A model generated the notes under the pieces. The model made no database searches. It was given only the letters and a program-made list of their open reading frames with translations, and was not told where the DNA came from. A stretch of DNA of 16,137 bases from CAZVIK01 sp964627045 (GTDB lineage: Bacteria; Acidobacteriota; Terriglobia; Bryobacterales; Bryobacteraceae): assembly GCA_964627045.1 (NCBI GenBank), contig CAZVIK010000082.1, positions 1-16,137 on the forward strand, given 5' to 3'. The number at the start of each line of letters is the position of its first letter. The stretch's first letter is position 1. Below, one piece after another: positions 6,184-13,827 of this stretch. Both the position numbers and the translations under genes were made by a program.

Positions 6184-7158
6184 TTAGGGCAACCGCCGCC
6201 GGTCAACCACGACGGCACGGGCGTCCTGGAGGGTACAGAGCGGGACGGATCGCCCGTGAACACAGTCGGCGAAGTGAGCCCACATAGCCTGGTAACTCGC
6301 GTCGAAGCAGGAGCGCGCCGGCAGACGCCGGAAGAAGTTCCAGGCTTCCCGCACGCGTGTCTTCAGAGCACCGGGGAATTCCGCCCTTTCCAGAATATGC
6401 AGTCCGTCGAAGCGGTAGAGGTTCAGCAGGAGTGTGGCGCGGTCGCCGTGGATCTCAATCTCGCTCTGGTTGGTGCTGTCGAAAGTGAGGATTGCCGTTG
6501 CCAGCGCGTCGTTGGAAAACCGCGCCACCACGGCGGCCGTGTCGTCCTCAAAACGGTCCGAATCGACAGCGGCGGTATGGAGGATCTCGATCTCCATGCC
6601 GGTGAGGAATCGCCAGAGATCGAAGTGGTGGATGGCGTCGTTGACCAGCACACCCCCGCCCTCGGCCCTGCGACGGTGCCAGTGGTCTTCGGGCTTCGAG
6701 TGGGCATGGGTGTAAGTGCTGCGAACAGCCACGATCTTCCCAAGACGCCCCTGCTCGATGAGCGTCTTGGCTTCCCGGACGAGACCGTGCCAGCGCGAGT
6801 TGTGAGCGACCAGAACCGGCTGGCCCGCGCGCGCTTGGGCTTCGGCGATCCGGTCGCATTCGGCGGCGCTCATAGCCGCGGGTTTTTCCAGAAACAGCGG
6901 GCGGCCGGCTTCCAGGGCGGCGATCGCCAGAGGCAGATGTGTCGTCGTGGGCGTGGCCACGGCCACCGCGTCCACTTGAGCGATCATTTCCCGCGGATCG
7001 GTGAAGAACCGGAAGCCCTCGATGCGCGCCTCCGGGTCGATGTCGGCCAGAGCGGCAACTTCAAACTGCGGAAGCCGGCGCAACGCGGGCAGATGGTGAA
7101 CCCGCGTGGCTCGGCCGTAGCCGATAATGCCCAGACGGATGGGGTTGTGGGTGGTCAT
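6184..7158 (-). CDS. Gfo/Idh/MocA family oxidoreductase (operon member)
   Basis: This 324-residue, apparently cytoplasmic NAD(P)-dependent dehydrogenase has no signal peptide. It shows the Rossmann motif LGIIGYGRAT (9-18), VAVATPTTTH (65-74), LEKP (90-93) and GGGVLVNDAIHHFD (167-180), which carries the usual active-site histidine region. Such enzymes oxidise or epimerise sugars, inositols or nucleotide sugars. The start at ATG 7158 is fixed by an ATGA overlap with the stop of the radical SAM gene (7157-7155). It is the last gene of a four-gene operon and probably modifies the sugar or product handled by the glycosyltransferases and the radical SAM enzyme. The C-terminus ends soon after LQDARAVVVDRR, somewhat earlier than the C-terminal helix of many homologues, so slight 3' truncation is possible. 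Confidence 0.88.
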   Translation of the reverse strand: MTTHNPIRLGIIGYGRATRVHHLPALRRLPQFEVAALADIDPEARIEGFRFFTDPREMIAQVDAVAVATPTTTHLPLAIAALEAGRPLFLEKPAAMSAAECDRIAEAQARAGQPVLVAHNSRWHGLVREAKTLIEQGRLGKIVAVRSTYTHAHSKPEDHWHRRRAEGGGVLVNDAIHHFDLWRFLTGMEIEILHTAAVDSDRFEDDTAAVVARFSNDALATAILTFDSTNQSEIEIHGDRATLLLNLYRFDGLHILERAEFPGALKTRVREAWNFFRRLPARSCFDASYQAMWAHFADCVHGRSVPLCTLQDARAVVVDRRRLP

Positions 7159-8300
7159 GGCTCGACGATGAGTGGATTGGCGAAGCCAGGCCGCAAAAAA
7201 TGGACTTGCTGGCTGCTGTTGGTGGCGGCGCGGTCGCACGCGGGACAAGTGGCGCAGAAGGACAGCGCCGCCGGGTTATCGCGGATGGTGCGGCGAACAT
7301 GGGCCGCCTGGGCCGAGCGCCATGCCATCGAAAAAGAAACATCGGGGCCGAGCACGCCGGTCGGAGCGCTCCCCTGAACGTCCTGCTCGCACATCACGAG
7401 CGTCCCGTCGGCGTACACCGACGGGAACCAGAAGGGGTGCATGCACACGAAGTGGCGCTGGGCTTCGGCGAAGCGGCCGGCCCGGTACTCCTGCTGCTCC
7501 GGCATGAAAGCGGCGTGCGATTGCCGGGCCTGAGGGGAATCCACCAACGAGAGCATGCGCGTCGTCAACATGTCGAATCCGTGGCTCTGCGCAAAGGAGG
7601 GAGCTTGCGCGAGCTCATGCTCATTGTGGCGCATCACGAGGAAGCGCATGTGGAGGATGGGGAGTTGCTGGCGGCGCTCTTTCCGCAACGCAGCCAGCCG
7701 GCGGACGCCTTCCAGCGCCGGCGCCAGGCGCGCGCCCACGCGATACTGCGAATTCGTTTCGTCGGACAAACCATCAAGCGCCACGATCAGGTATGACGGC
7801 GGGTGCGCGAGGATCGCATCGATCACCGGCTCGCGGTCGAGCTGTTGGCCGTTGGTGGAGAGGAACGTGACGACGGGATAGCGTTCCGCAATGCCGAGAA
7901 TCTCGGCAAGGTGCGGGTTCAGTAGAGATTCGCCCCATGCCCAGAGCGAGGCCGTGAGAAGATACCGCCCGGCTTCGCCCATCACCCCCGAGAACAACTC
8001 CGGCGTCATCGCCGCGGCGGCTCGCCGGAGTTCACGCCGGCCGGTCACGCAAACCGGACAACGGAGGGTGCAGTAGTTGGCCAGTTCGAACTGCATGTGA
8101 AGAGGCATGGCCCAGGGCTGGAGGCGGCGATGGAGCAGGTTCAGCCCGGACCGCGTCAGGTTCGCGCGTTTGGCCCAACTCATCCGGCGCAGCCGGATGG
8201 GCATCTGGTCGTAGGTGAAGTCGTAACGGCCTTCCACCGCGAGACGCCACGCCAGCAGCGGCGCGCGAAAAATCGCTCTGGCCCGTTCACCGCGGAGCAC
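7155..8300 (-). CDS. Radical SAM protein with SPASM-type C-terminal cluster domain
   Basis: This 381-residue enzyme has the radical SAM signature C-x3-C-x2-C at Cys77, Cys81 and Cys84 (NYCTLRCPVC), AWGESLLNP (121-129) in place of the GGEP motif, FLSTNG (146-151) and VALDG (173-177). The C-terminal SPASM-like region has CMHPF (Cys286), DGTLVMCEQD (Cys304) and FCATCPACD (Cys349, 352, 355), expected to bind one or two auxiliary [4Fe-4S] clusters. SPASM proteins modify peptides or oxidise alcohols and sugars; no precursor peptide gene is visible, so a sugar- or lipid-linked substrate fits the neighbours better (inference). The start GTG 8300 is chosen because GGAGG (8311-8307) lies six bases upstream. 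This overlaps the preceding glycosyltransferase by 14 bases. The stop overlaps the next gene's ATG. Confidence 0.87.
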   Translation of the reverse strand: MLRGERARAIFRAPLLAWRLAVEGRYDFTYDQMPIRLRRMSWAKRANLTRSGLNLLHRRLQPWAMPLHMQFELANYCTLRCPVCVTGRRELRRAAAAMTPELFSGVMGEAGRYLLTASLWAWGESLLNPHLAEILGIAERYPVVTFLSTNGQQLDREPVIDAILAHPPSYLIVALDGLSDETNSQYRVGARLAPALEGVRRLAALRKERRQQLPILHMRFLVMRHNEHELAQAPSFAQSHGFDMLTTRMLSLVDSPQARQSHAAFMPEQQEYRAGRFAEAQRHFVCMHPFWFPSVYADGTLVMCEQDVQGSAPTGVLGPDVSFSMAWRSAQAAHVRRTIRDNPAALSFCATCPACDRAATNSSQQVHFLRPGFANPLIVEP

Positions 8301-9165
8301 GATCAACCTCCGGGCGAAGCATCTCCGCCACGAACCCGGCCGTGTTGGCCGCCTGCCACACCGCCAGCGAAGCTGCGACGGCCAGCGGCCGGCGCTTACT
8401 GGCCAGGGTCCCCGGCAACCCAACGAGAATGGACCAGTAGAAGCGGGGATCGATGGACGAACGGCCGGTGCGGGCGCGGTGAGCCAGTTGGTAACGGCGC
8501 GCGCCGCGCCCGTAGTCGAAATGCTGGCGCGCAAACGACCGCAACGTCAGAGGGTGCGCATGGACGACCTCGGCTTCGGGGACGTGATGGAGCGGGTGCC
8601 CGGCGGCCCGCCAGCGGTCGCAGAGGTCGCGGTCCTCGGCGGTGCGGAACCCGGGGTGGAAGCCGCCGAGATCGAGAAACGCCTCCCTCGGCAGAGCCAG
8701 GTTGTTGGAGGCGAAGAACCCAGCCCCCTCGGGGCCGGAGTTGTACCAGCGGTAGGCAATGTCCTGGATCAACTGCGAAGCGATCGCGTATGGGTTGTCC
8801 GGAAGCCCGTTGCGCGTGGCGCCGCCAAGCAGCGCCCCCGGACGGCGCTCAGCGGCGTCGAGCAGCGATTGAAGCCACGCCGCCCCCGGCCGGCAGTCGT
8901 CGTCCGTGAAGGCGAGAATAGGGGACCGGGCGTGACCGGCAGCCAGGTTCCTCGCGGCGGCGGGGCCCCGGTTTGGCTGGCGAAGCACTTCCAGGCGCAA
9001 CCCGTTCGGCACCGGCCGCGCCGGTGGTTGGCCGCCGTCGTCAACGACAATCACCTCGAAGCGCGACCGGTCGAGCGACTGCGCCGCCAGCGAATTCAGG
9101 CACGCCTGGAGCTGAACCGGCCGGTTGAATGTCGGGATGACTGCGGTGATCGCCGGGCCGCTCAT
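8287..9165 (-). CDS. Glycosyltransferase family 2 protein
   Basis: This 292-residue GT-A inverting glycosyltransferase begins with AVIPTFNRP (8-16) and VIVVDDGG (38-45). It has the metal- and nucleotide-binding acidic cluster FTDDDC (86-91), SNNLALPREAF (153-163) and the acceptor-side TAEDRDLCDRW (175-185), all typical of GT2. A weakly hydrophobic C-terminal segment (about 245-282) may associate with the membrane. It transfers a sugar from a nucleotide donor to an unknown acceptor at the cytoplasmic face. The start at ATG 9165 overlaps the previous gene's TGA as ATGA. The frame stays open upstream into the neighbouring gene, but that part lacks GT2 features. Its 3' end supplies the ribosome site for the radical SAM gene. 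Confidence 0.92.
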   Translation of the reverse strand: MSGPAITAVIPTFNRPVQLQACLNSLAAQSLDRSRFEVIVVDDGGQPPARPVPNGLRLEVLRQPNRGPAAARNLAAGHARSPILAFTDDDCRPGAAWLQSLLDAAERRPGALLGGATRNGLPDNPYAIASQLIQDIAYRWYNSGPEGAGFFASNNLALPREAFLDLGGFHPGFRTAEDRDLCDRWRAAGHPLHHVPEAEVVHAHPLTLRSFARQHFDYGRGARRYQLAHRARTGRSSIDPRFYWSILVGLPGTLASKRRPLAVAASLAVWQAANTAGFVAEMLRPEVDRAPR

Positions 9166-10118
9166 GCCAAATAACGCCTGCGGTCGCCGCGATTCATGTA
9201 TTCCTCGCGGTGGAAGTCGATCCGCGCGATGCGGCTTGACGAGGCGCCTGGGCCCGCGAGGTATCCAGCGAAAGCGCCGGCCGCTTCGACCGTCAGCAAG
9301 AACAGGCAGATGGGGACGAGAGCAGGCAACAGGCGCGCGGGACGGCCGGGGCGGAGGAACTGGCGGGTGATGCGCGCCACCCGCACCAATGGAATCAAAG
9401 GGGAACCGCCAAGGTACAACACGCGCCGCGCCAGGGTCCAACGCTGCCGGCAGGAGCCCGCAAACTGGCGCCCCGCGTCGTAGCGTAGCGCCAGCGACTC
9501 GCGCCACAAAGAGAAATTGTGGTGCCGCGTAACCGCCGTGGGAACGAGCACCAGCCTGTGCCCGAGCGCGCCCAAGTGCCAATGGAGGACGGATTCCGAT
9601 TCCAGCCAGTCCTCCAGCCCGTCGCCGAGCGAGAGCAGCAGGTCCCGGTTGTAGGAGGAATTGTGCCCGGGCAAGTGCGATACGGGGCCCGCCTGGGCCG
9701 GATGCAGCCATTCGTTGTACTCGATGGCGAGATTGGCCCAGGACAACAACGACGGGTTCCCGTTGGCGACCGCCGGACCCGCCACCGCGCACCCTTGCGC
9801 GTGCGCGGCCAGCAGCGCCCGGAGCCAGCCCGCCTCCGGGAGCGAGTGGTCTTCCGTCATCAGCACAACCGGCGCGCGGGCCGCGCGGACGCCGGCGGCG
9901 CGGGCATGGGCCGTAGACGCCATGTCGCCGACCTGAACCACCTGGTGCGAGTGGAAGCCGTCTACTTCGGCGGCCGGAATCCCCTCCGGCGCCGCCGAGG
10001 GAAAGACGAACACCAACTCCAGGCCCGAAGCGTTTTCCTGCGCGCGGAGTCGAGCGACGAGCCGGCGTACGGTGGCGTAACCGTCGGGCGAGATGATGAT
10101 CGCGGAGGCGCTGGGCAT
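9162..10118 (-). CDS. Divergent GT2-like glycosyltransferase with C-terminal membrane helix
   Basis: This 318-residue protein appears to be the first gene of the glycosyltransferase operon. The GT-A fold is indicated by AIIISPDGYATVRRL (6-20), an alternating Rossmann-like pattern, and VVLMTEDHSLPEAGWL (84-99), where TEDH replaces the usual DxD. SHLPGHNSSYNRDLLLSL (147-164) and EDWLESE (169-175) follow as the acceptor region. A strong hydrophobic helix lies at about 263-287, with a basic C-terminal tail, so it is probably membrane-anchored. The atypical metal motif means activity is less certain than for the next gene. ATG 10118 is preceded by GGAGG (10134-10130) at a spacing of about 11 bases. 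Nothing recognisable lies beyond this in the leader 10141-10290. Confidence 0.8.
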   Translation of the reverse strand: MPSASAIIISPDGYATVRRLVARLRAQENASGLELVFVFPSAAPEGIPAAEVDGFHSHQVVQVGDMASTAHARAAGVRAARAPVVLMTEDHSLPEAGWLRALLAAHAQGCAVAGPAVANGNPSLLSWANLAIEYNEWLHPAQAGPVSHLPGHNSSYNRDLLLSLGDGLEDWLESESVLHWHLGALGHRLVLVPTAVTRHHNFSLWRESLALRYDAGRQFAGSCRQRWTLARRVLYLGGSPLIPLVRVARITRQFLRPGRPARLLPALVPICLFLLTVEAAGAFAGYLAGPGASSSRIARIDFHREEYMNRGDRRRYLA

Positions 10119-10134
10119 GGGCGACGTAACCTCC

Positions 10135-10140
10135 ACTATA
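10135..10140 (-). promoter_or_regulatory. TATAGT box beside the ribosome site of the glycosyltransferase operon
   Basis: TATAGT matches 5 of 6 bases of the -10 consensus on the minus strand, but it abuts GGAGG. If it were the -10 box the ribosome site would lie upstream of the transcript start. Another candidate is TTGACC near 10255-10260, which resembles a -35 box but has no good -10 partner. The true operon promoter is unresolved. Confidence 0.2.
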
Positions 10141-10290
10141 TCGGATGAGAATGTCGCTTCACCGCTTCCGGCACCGGCACGCGGCGAACACGGGAGCGCC
10201 CGCATATGCGCGTTTCGCGCTCACCCCGCCATCCGCTGTGAGACGGCCGGTCCGGTCAACCGTCGCGGCGCCGGGCCGGATCGTGCGCGT

Positions 10291-11532
10291 CTACTGGAAC
10301 AGTCTGGGCGCGAAGTCGTTCAGATGCCGCCGCCAGGAGTGCCACTCGTGCGCCGTGCCTTCCGACGTGTAGATGACGTGCTTAATCCCCCGCTTGGAGA
10401 GAAGCTCACCGGACTCCTTCAGCGACGTCATCAACCGCTCTTCGGCTGTGCCTGCCCCCATCCATAAGAGATGCACGCGCTTGTTGAAGTCGGCCGCATC
10501 CTTGAACACGCCGTTGTAACCGGTGTCCAGGTCGCCGTTGATCGTCGCCCCGCTGAAGAACCCTATCCAGGAGAACTTATCCAGATTCCGGAGCGTGATC
10601 TGCATGCACTGCGCGCTTCCCATCGATAGCCCGGCCATGGCGCGGTGGTCGCGATCGGTGAGCGTGCGGAAGGTGCGGTCGATCATGGGGATCAGATCGT
10701 TGATGACCACCAGTTCAAAGGTGGAGGGAGTCGAGGGGATCGAGGTAAACATCCCACCGGCGGCGCCCCTGGCGGCCGGAGCCGCGGACGGCGCGCGCGC
10801 TGCGCCGGGGGCACCTGGTGCGGCGGCCTGCGGCGCTCGCGCTCCGCCCGGGCCGACGGGGACTTCGCCGGGGCGCGTGGCGTAACCTTTTTCCATCACG
10901 ACGATCATCGGCTTGAGCCTCTTCGCCGCCAGCAAGTTGTCGAGAATGAAATTGGCGCCGCCCTGCTTGGTCCAGCCGGTTTCGTCTTCACCCGCGCCGT
11001 GCTGGAGATACAGCACCGGGTAGCGCGTCTTCAGGTCCGCGTCGTAGCCCGGCGGCGTGTAAACCATGGCGCGGCGCCAGGCGCCCGTGGTCTTGGAGAA
11101 ATACCACTGCATGCGGACCTGGCCATGCGGCACATCTTTCGGGAAGTAGAAGTCCTCTCCCGCCGCGGGCAGATCGATGCCGCTGGTGGGCCGGCTGTAT
11201 CCCATGTAGGTATCGCTGCCCGGGTCGTTGACTTGCAGCCCGTCCACGGTGAACCAGTAGTAGTGGAACCCGACCGGCGGCGCGGGAATCGTGACCACCC
11301 ACGCACCGTCCTCTCCTTTGGCCATGTCCACGGGTTTGGCGACGATGGCCCCGGCAAGCTGCACGTTGGCCGCGTTCGGCGCCACCAGCCGGAACGTCAC
11401 GCGGCCGTCGGCGTGGACCCGCGGGTACTGCGCGTTCATCAGGTTGGTGATGGCCGGCCTGGAGTCGCCAGGCGGCTGCCCGAAGGCCAACGCACTCAAC
11501 ATGAGACCCAACATCATCGGATTGAATCGCAT
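10291..11532 (-). CDS. Secreted esterase, CE1/enterochelin-esterase-like alpha/beta hydrolase
   Basis: This is a 413-residue exported hydrolase. A signal peptide (about 1-18, ending ALAFG/Q) leads into an N-terminal beta-sandwich of CBM48/E-set type (RVTFRLVAPNAANVQLAG, 44-61). The esterase D-like domain then starts at RAMVYTPPGY (154-163), with YPVLYLQHGAGEDE (171-184), the nucleophile elbow GLSMG (301-305, Ser303) and the histidine region GTAHEWHSWRRHL (392-404, probably His395). This layout is typical of feruloyl or acetyl-xylan esterase-like proteins acting on plant polysaccharide. Residues 224-260 are an Ala/Pro/Gly-rich insert just before the nucleophile half of the domain. ATG 11532 has AGGAGG nine bases upstream. 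It is a monocistronic gene separated by 172 bases from the glycosyltransferase operon. Confidence 0.9.
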   Translation of the reverse strand: MRFNPMMLGLMLSALAFGQPPGDSRPAITNLMNAQYPRVHADGRVTFRLVAPNAANVQLAGAIVAKPVDMAKGEDGAWVVTIPAPPVGFHYYWFTVDGLQVNDPGSDTYMGYSRPTSGIDLPAAGEDFYFPKDVPHGQVRMQWYFSKTTGAWRRAMVYTPPGYDADLKTRYPVLYLQHGAGEDETGWTKQGGANFILDNLLAAKRLKPMIVVMEKGYATRPGEVPVGPGGARAPQAAAPGAPGAARAPSAAPAARGAAGGMFTSIPSTPSTFELVVINDLIPMIDRTFRTLTDRDHRAMAGLSMGSAQCMQITLRNLDKFSWIGFFSGATINGDLDTGYNGVFKDAADFNKRVHLLWMGAGTAEERLMTSLKESGELLSKRGIKHVIYTSEGTAHEWHSWRRHLNDFAPRLFQ

Positions 11533-11926
11533 CTTGGACTTCCTCCTATCGTGCCGGCGCCGCCGTGACGCAAGCGAGCCCGCACTGCTCTTCGGGCCGG
11601 GCGGCCGTCGTCCACCTATCCTACTTTAGCTCCGTCCGGCACGTTCCTTTGTAGAAAACCGCACCAAATGGCGGTTCCTCGCGCGCCGATCGCAGCTTCG
11701 CCGGACGCGGCTTGGCGAAGCAATTCCCGATTGGTTTTTTATCGGCGCTGCCGGCGACCGGCAAGGGCCCGAGTTTGTCTCCGCCCTGCATCGTCGTGCC
11801 GGATTCCTCATCTATTGCTGACGATTTGGGCGCCACCGGGCGTCACGACGTTTTCTGGCAGCCCGAGCGCGGTCGAAACGGAGCCGGCAGGAGCAGGTTT
11901 GCCACCGGTCGGACGGGAAACAAACA

Positions 11927-11966
11927 AAGGAAGGAAGGAAGGAAGGAAGGAAGGAAGGAAGGAAGG
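11927..11966. repeat. (AAGG)10 tetranucleotide microsatellite
   Basis: Ten exact AAGG units, 40 bases, sit about 60 bases upstream of the permease start codon. Perfect tetranucleotide tracts this long are uncommon in GC-rich bacterial chromosomes and are prone to slipped-strand length change. Each unit also resembles a Shine-Dalgarno core on the plus strand. The tract is intergenic for the genes I accept. Confidence 0.95.
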
Positions 11967-12012
11967 GGAGTGGAGCGTGGGTTAGCGAGGCCAGCGCTCC
12001 ACCGCGTTGGAA

Positions 12013-12018
12013 TACACT
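12013..12018 (+). promoter_or_regulatory. Candidate -10 box positioned for a leaderless permease mRNA
   Basis: TACACT matches 4 of 6 bases of the -10 consensus and ends 6 bases before ATG 12025. Transcription would begin at or within a base or two of the start codon. There is no strong Shine-Dalgarno sequence before that ATG, which fits leaderless translation. No clear -35 box is visible. Confidence 0.3.
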
Positions 12019-12024
12019 GGCGCT

Positions 12025-13803
12025 ATGGACATCGCCGTCGTCCTGCTTCTGACCGCGGGCTGCGTGTACGTGCTGGTGACCGAGAAGTTGCGGGTCGACC
12101 TGGCGGCGATCTTCGTCTCCATCGCGCTGATCGCAACGCGGGTGCTGACGCCAGAACAGGGGCTCTCCGGATTCGGCAATTCGGCGACGGTCACGGTGGC
12201 GGCAATGTTCGTCCTCAGCGCGGGCCTTTCGCGCACCGGCGCGCTGAACGCTGCGACCACGCTGTTGTTCAAACTGGCGAAGTGGGCGCCCTGGCTAGCC
12301 GTGCTGGTGACGATGGTCGCGGCGGGTGCGGCGTCGGCGTTTATCAACAACACCGCCGTGGTGGCCGTGTTGTTGCCAGTTGCGCTCGAAATGGGCCGGG
12401 AGGCAAAGCTGAGCCCGTCGCGACTGCTGATGCCGTTGTCGTTTGCGTCCATGTTCGGGGGCGTGTGCACCGTGATCGGCACGTCGACCAACATCCTGGT
12501 GAGTTCGATCGCAGAGAAGCACGGACTTCCCCCATTCTCGATGTTTGAGCCCTCGCGCCTGGGGCTGATCATGGCGGCCGCCGGAATGGCTTACATGTTC
12601 ATCATCGGGATACGTCTGATCGAGCAGCGGCGCACGGGAACTGATCTGACTGAGGTTTTCGACATGGGGCGGTACCTGACCGATGTCGTAATGGGATCGC
12701 AGGCGAAGTCCGTAGGTACAGTGGCGGCGCATTCTCCTCTCGCGACGGATCTTGGCGTCGAGATTCTGGCCGTGTTCCGCAATGGCCAGCGGCTGGCCGA
12801 GCCTCCCGAGCAGATTGTCCTCGAGGCGGGCGACGTGGTCCGTCTCAATTGCGACACGCCGCGGCTTGAAAAGCTCCAGACCCGCTTCGGCGTGAGCCTG
12901 ATTTCGCATCTCGGTTGGCGGGACCATGACCTGGAGGGCGACAACCTGGAACTGGTGGAAGCGGTAGTGGCGCCGAACTCCTCCTTGGTCGGGGAGACGC
13001 TCAAATCGCTTCAGTTCAGGGATGCCTACGGCGCCAAGGCGCTTGCGATCCGGCACCACGGGCAGTTGGCCCAGTCGAAGTTGGATAGCGTGCCGCTCCA
13101 CGCCGGCGACACGCTGCTGCTGAGTGTGCCGCGGGAACGGCTGGAATCGGTCGCGCGGAATCCCGCCTTTGTCCTGGTGACGCGCAAGGTGATGGCGCGC
13201 TACCGGGCCCGAAAATCGTTGCTGGCCGTAGCGATCGTCGGCGGGGTGGTTGCATTGAGCGCGCTGAAGATCGCTCCGATCGTGGTGGCGGCGATGGCCG
13301 GCGCGGCGCTGATGGTGGTCACTGGATGCTTGAAGCCCGAAGAGGTTTATCCCGCTGTGGACTGGAAGGTGATCCTGATGCTGGCGGGCCTGATCCCGCT
13401 GGGAACCGCCATTGAAACCACTGGTCTGGCAGGCACGCTGTCGCGATTCATCGTCGCGGCGTTCGGCTGGCTCGGACCGTTCGTGTTTCTCGCGGTGCTC
13501 TACTTGTGCACCTCGCTGCTGACCGAGGTGATGTCGAATTCGGCGACGGCGGTCCTCCTCACGCCCATCGCCATCAGCAGCGCGCTGGCCATGGGCGTGG
13601 ATAGCCGGCCGTTCCTGGTAGCGGTAATGTTCGCCGCCTCATCCAGCTTCATGACCCCGGTGGGCTACCAGACAAACACACTGATTTTCGGTCCAGGGGC
13701 GTACCGTTTCAAAGATTTTCTAAAAGTGGGGACGCCGCTGAACCTGATATTTTGGATCCTCGCTACGATCTTCATCCCGCGATATTGGCCGTTTCATCCC
13801 TGA
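12025..13803 (+). CDS. SLC13/DASS-type anion permease with two TrkA-C (RCK_C) domains
   Basis: This 592-residue inner-membrane transporter has the organisation of SLC13-family permeases (CitMHS/DASS; substrates include sulfate, phosphate or di/tricarboxylates, usually with Na+). The N-terminal membrane half has hydrophobic helices from residue 3 and carries SAFINNTAVVAVLLP (104-118) and GTSTN (152-156). The soluble middle holds two TrkA-C-like repeats at about 215-290 and 305-380; each contains a short V/L-x-AGD element (VLEAGDVVRL 265-274, PLHAGDTLLL 357-366). The second half has MSNSATAVLLTPIAI (503-517) and SFMTPVGYQTNTLIFGPG (541-558). The two half-sites form the inverted-repeat substrate pocket. 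ATG 12025 is preferred over in-frame TTG 12007 because it starts directly at the first helix; neither has a clear ribosome site. An mscS-type gene follows after 24 bases. The substrate is not deducible. Confidence 0.9.
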   Translation: MDIAVVLLLTAGCVYVLVTEKLRVDLAAIFVSIALIATRVLTPEQGLSGFGNSATVTVAAMFVLSAGLSRTGALNAATTLLFKLAKWAPWLAVLVTMVAAGAASAFINNTAVVAVLLPVALEMGREAKLSPSRLLMPLSFASMFGGVCTVIGTSTNILVSSIAEKHGLPPFSMFEPSRLGLIMAAAGMAYMFIIGIRLIEQRRTGTDLTEVFDMGRYLTDVVMGSQAKSVGTVAAHSPLATDLGVEILAVFRNGQRLAEPPEQIVLEAGDVVRLNCDTPRLEKLQTRFGVSLISHLGWRDHDLEGDNLELVEAVVAPNSSLVGETLKSLQFRDAYGAKALAIRHHGQLAQSKLDSVPLHAGDTLLLSVPRERLESVARNPAFVLVTRKVMARYRARKSLLAVAIVGGVVALSALKIAPIVVAAMAGAALMVVTGCLKPEEVYPAVDWKVILMLAGLIPLGTAIETTGLAGTLSRFIVAAFGWLGPFVFLAVLYLCTSLLTEVMSNSATAVLLTPIAISSALAMGVDSRPFLVAVMFAASSSFMTPVGYQTNTLIFGPGAYRFKDFLKVGTPLNLIFWILATIFIPRYWPFHP

Positions 13804-13827
13804 TTCCGAAAGTGGGAGGGTGTTGAG

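Larger units (their letters stand above)
11533..12024. other. Divergent intergenic region
   Basis: These 492 bases lie between the start codons of the esterase (minus) and the permease (plus), so they should hold both promoters. They contain short reading frames with no recognisable motifs, a CCGAT/ATCGG pair around a T6 run (11727-11745), a GCCGG-CGA-CCGGC hairpin (11750-11762), the (AAGG)10 tract and a TACACT box next to the permease start. No clear -35/-10 pair was found for the esterase. Confidence 0.5.

Noticed and set aside
7155..8300. RiPP (modified peptide) cluster based on the SPASM radical SAM gene
   Set aside because: No short precursor-like gene, peptidase, RRE or transporter is visible nearby; the neighbours are glycosyltransferases and a dehydrogenase.
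9166..9792. Longer start for the GT2 gene, giving a 501-residue protein
   Set aside because: The extra 209 residues overlap the upstream glycosyltransferase entirely and lack GT2 features; ATG 9165 begins exactly at the GT2 fold and forms an ATGA junction.
11621..11836. Minus-strand open frame of 71 codons in the divergent intergenic region
   Set aside because: It has no recognisable motif or convincing ribosome site, and lies in the expected promoter region; kept only as unresolved intergenic sequence.
11712..12548. Plus-strand frame reading through the AAGG tract into the permease region
   Set aside because: The Lys-Glu-Gly-Arg repeat is just translated microsatellite, and beyond 12025 it is out of frame with the clear permease.
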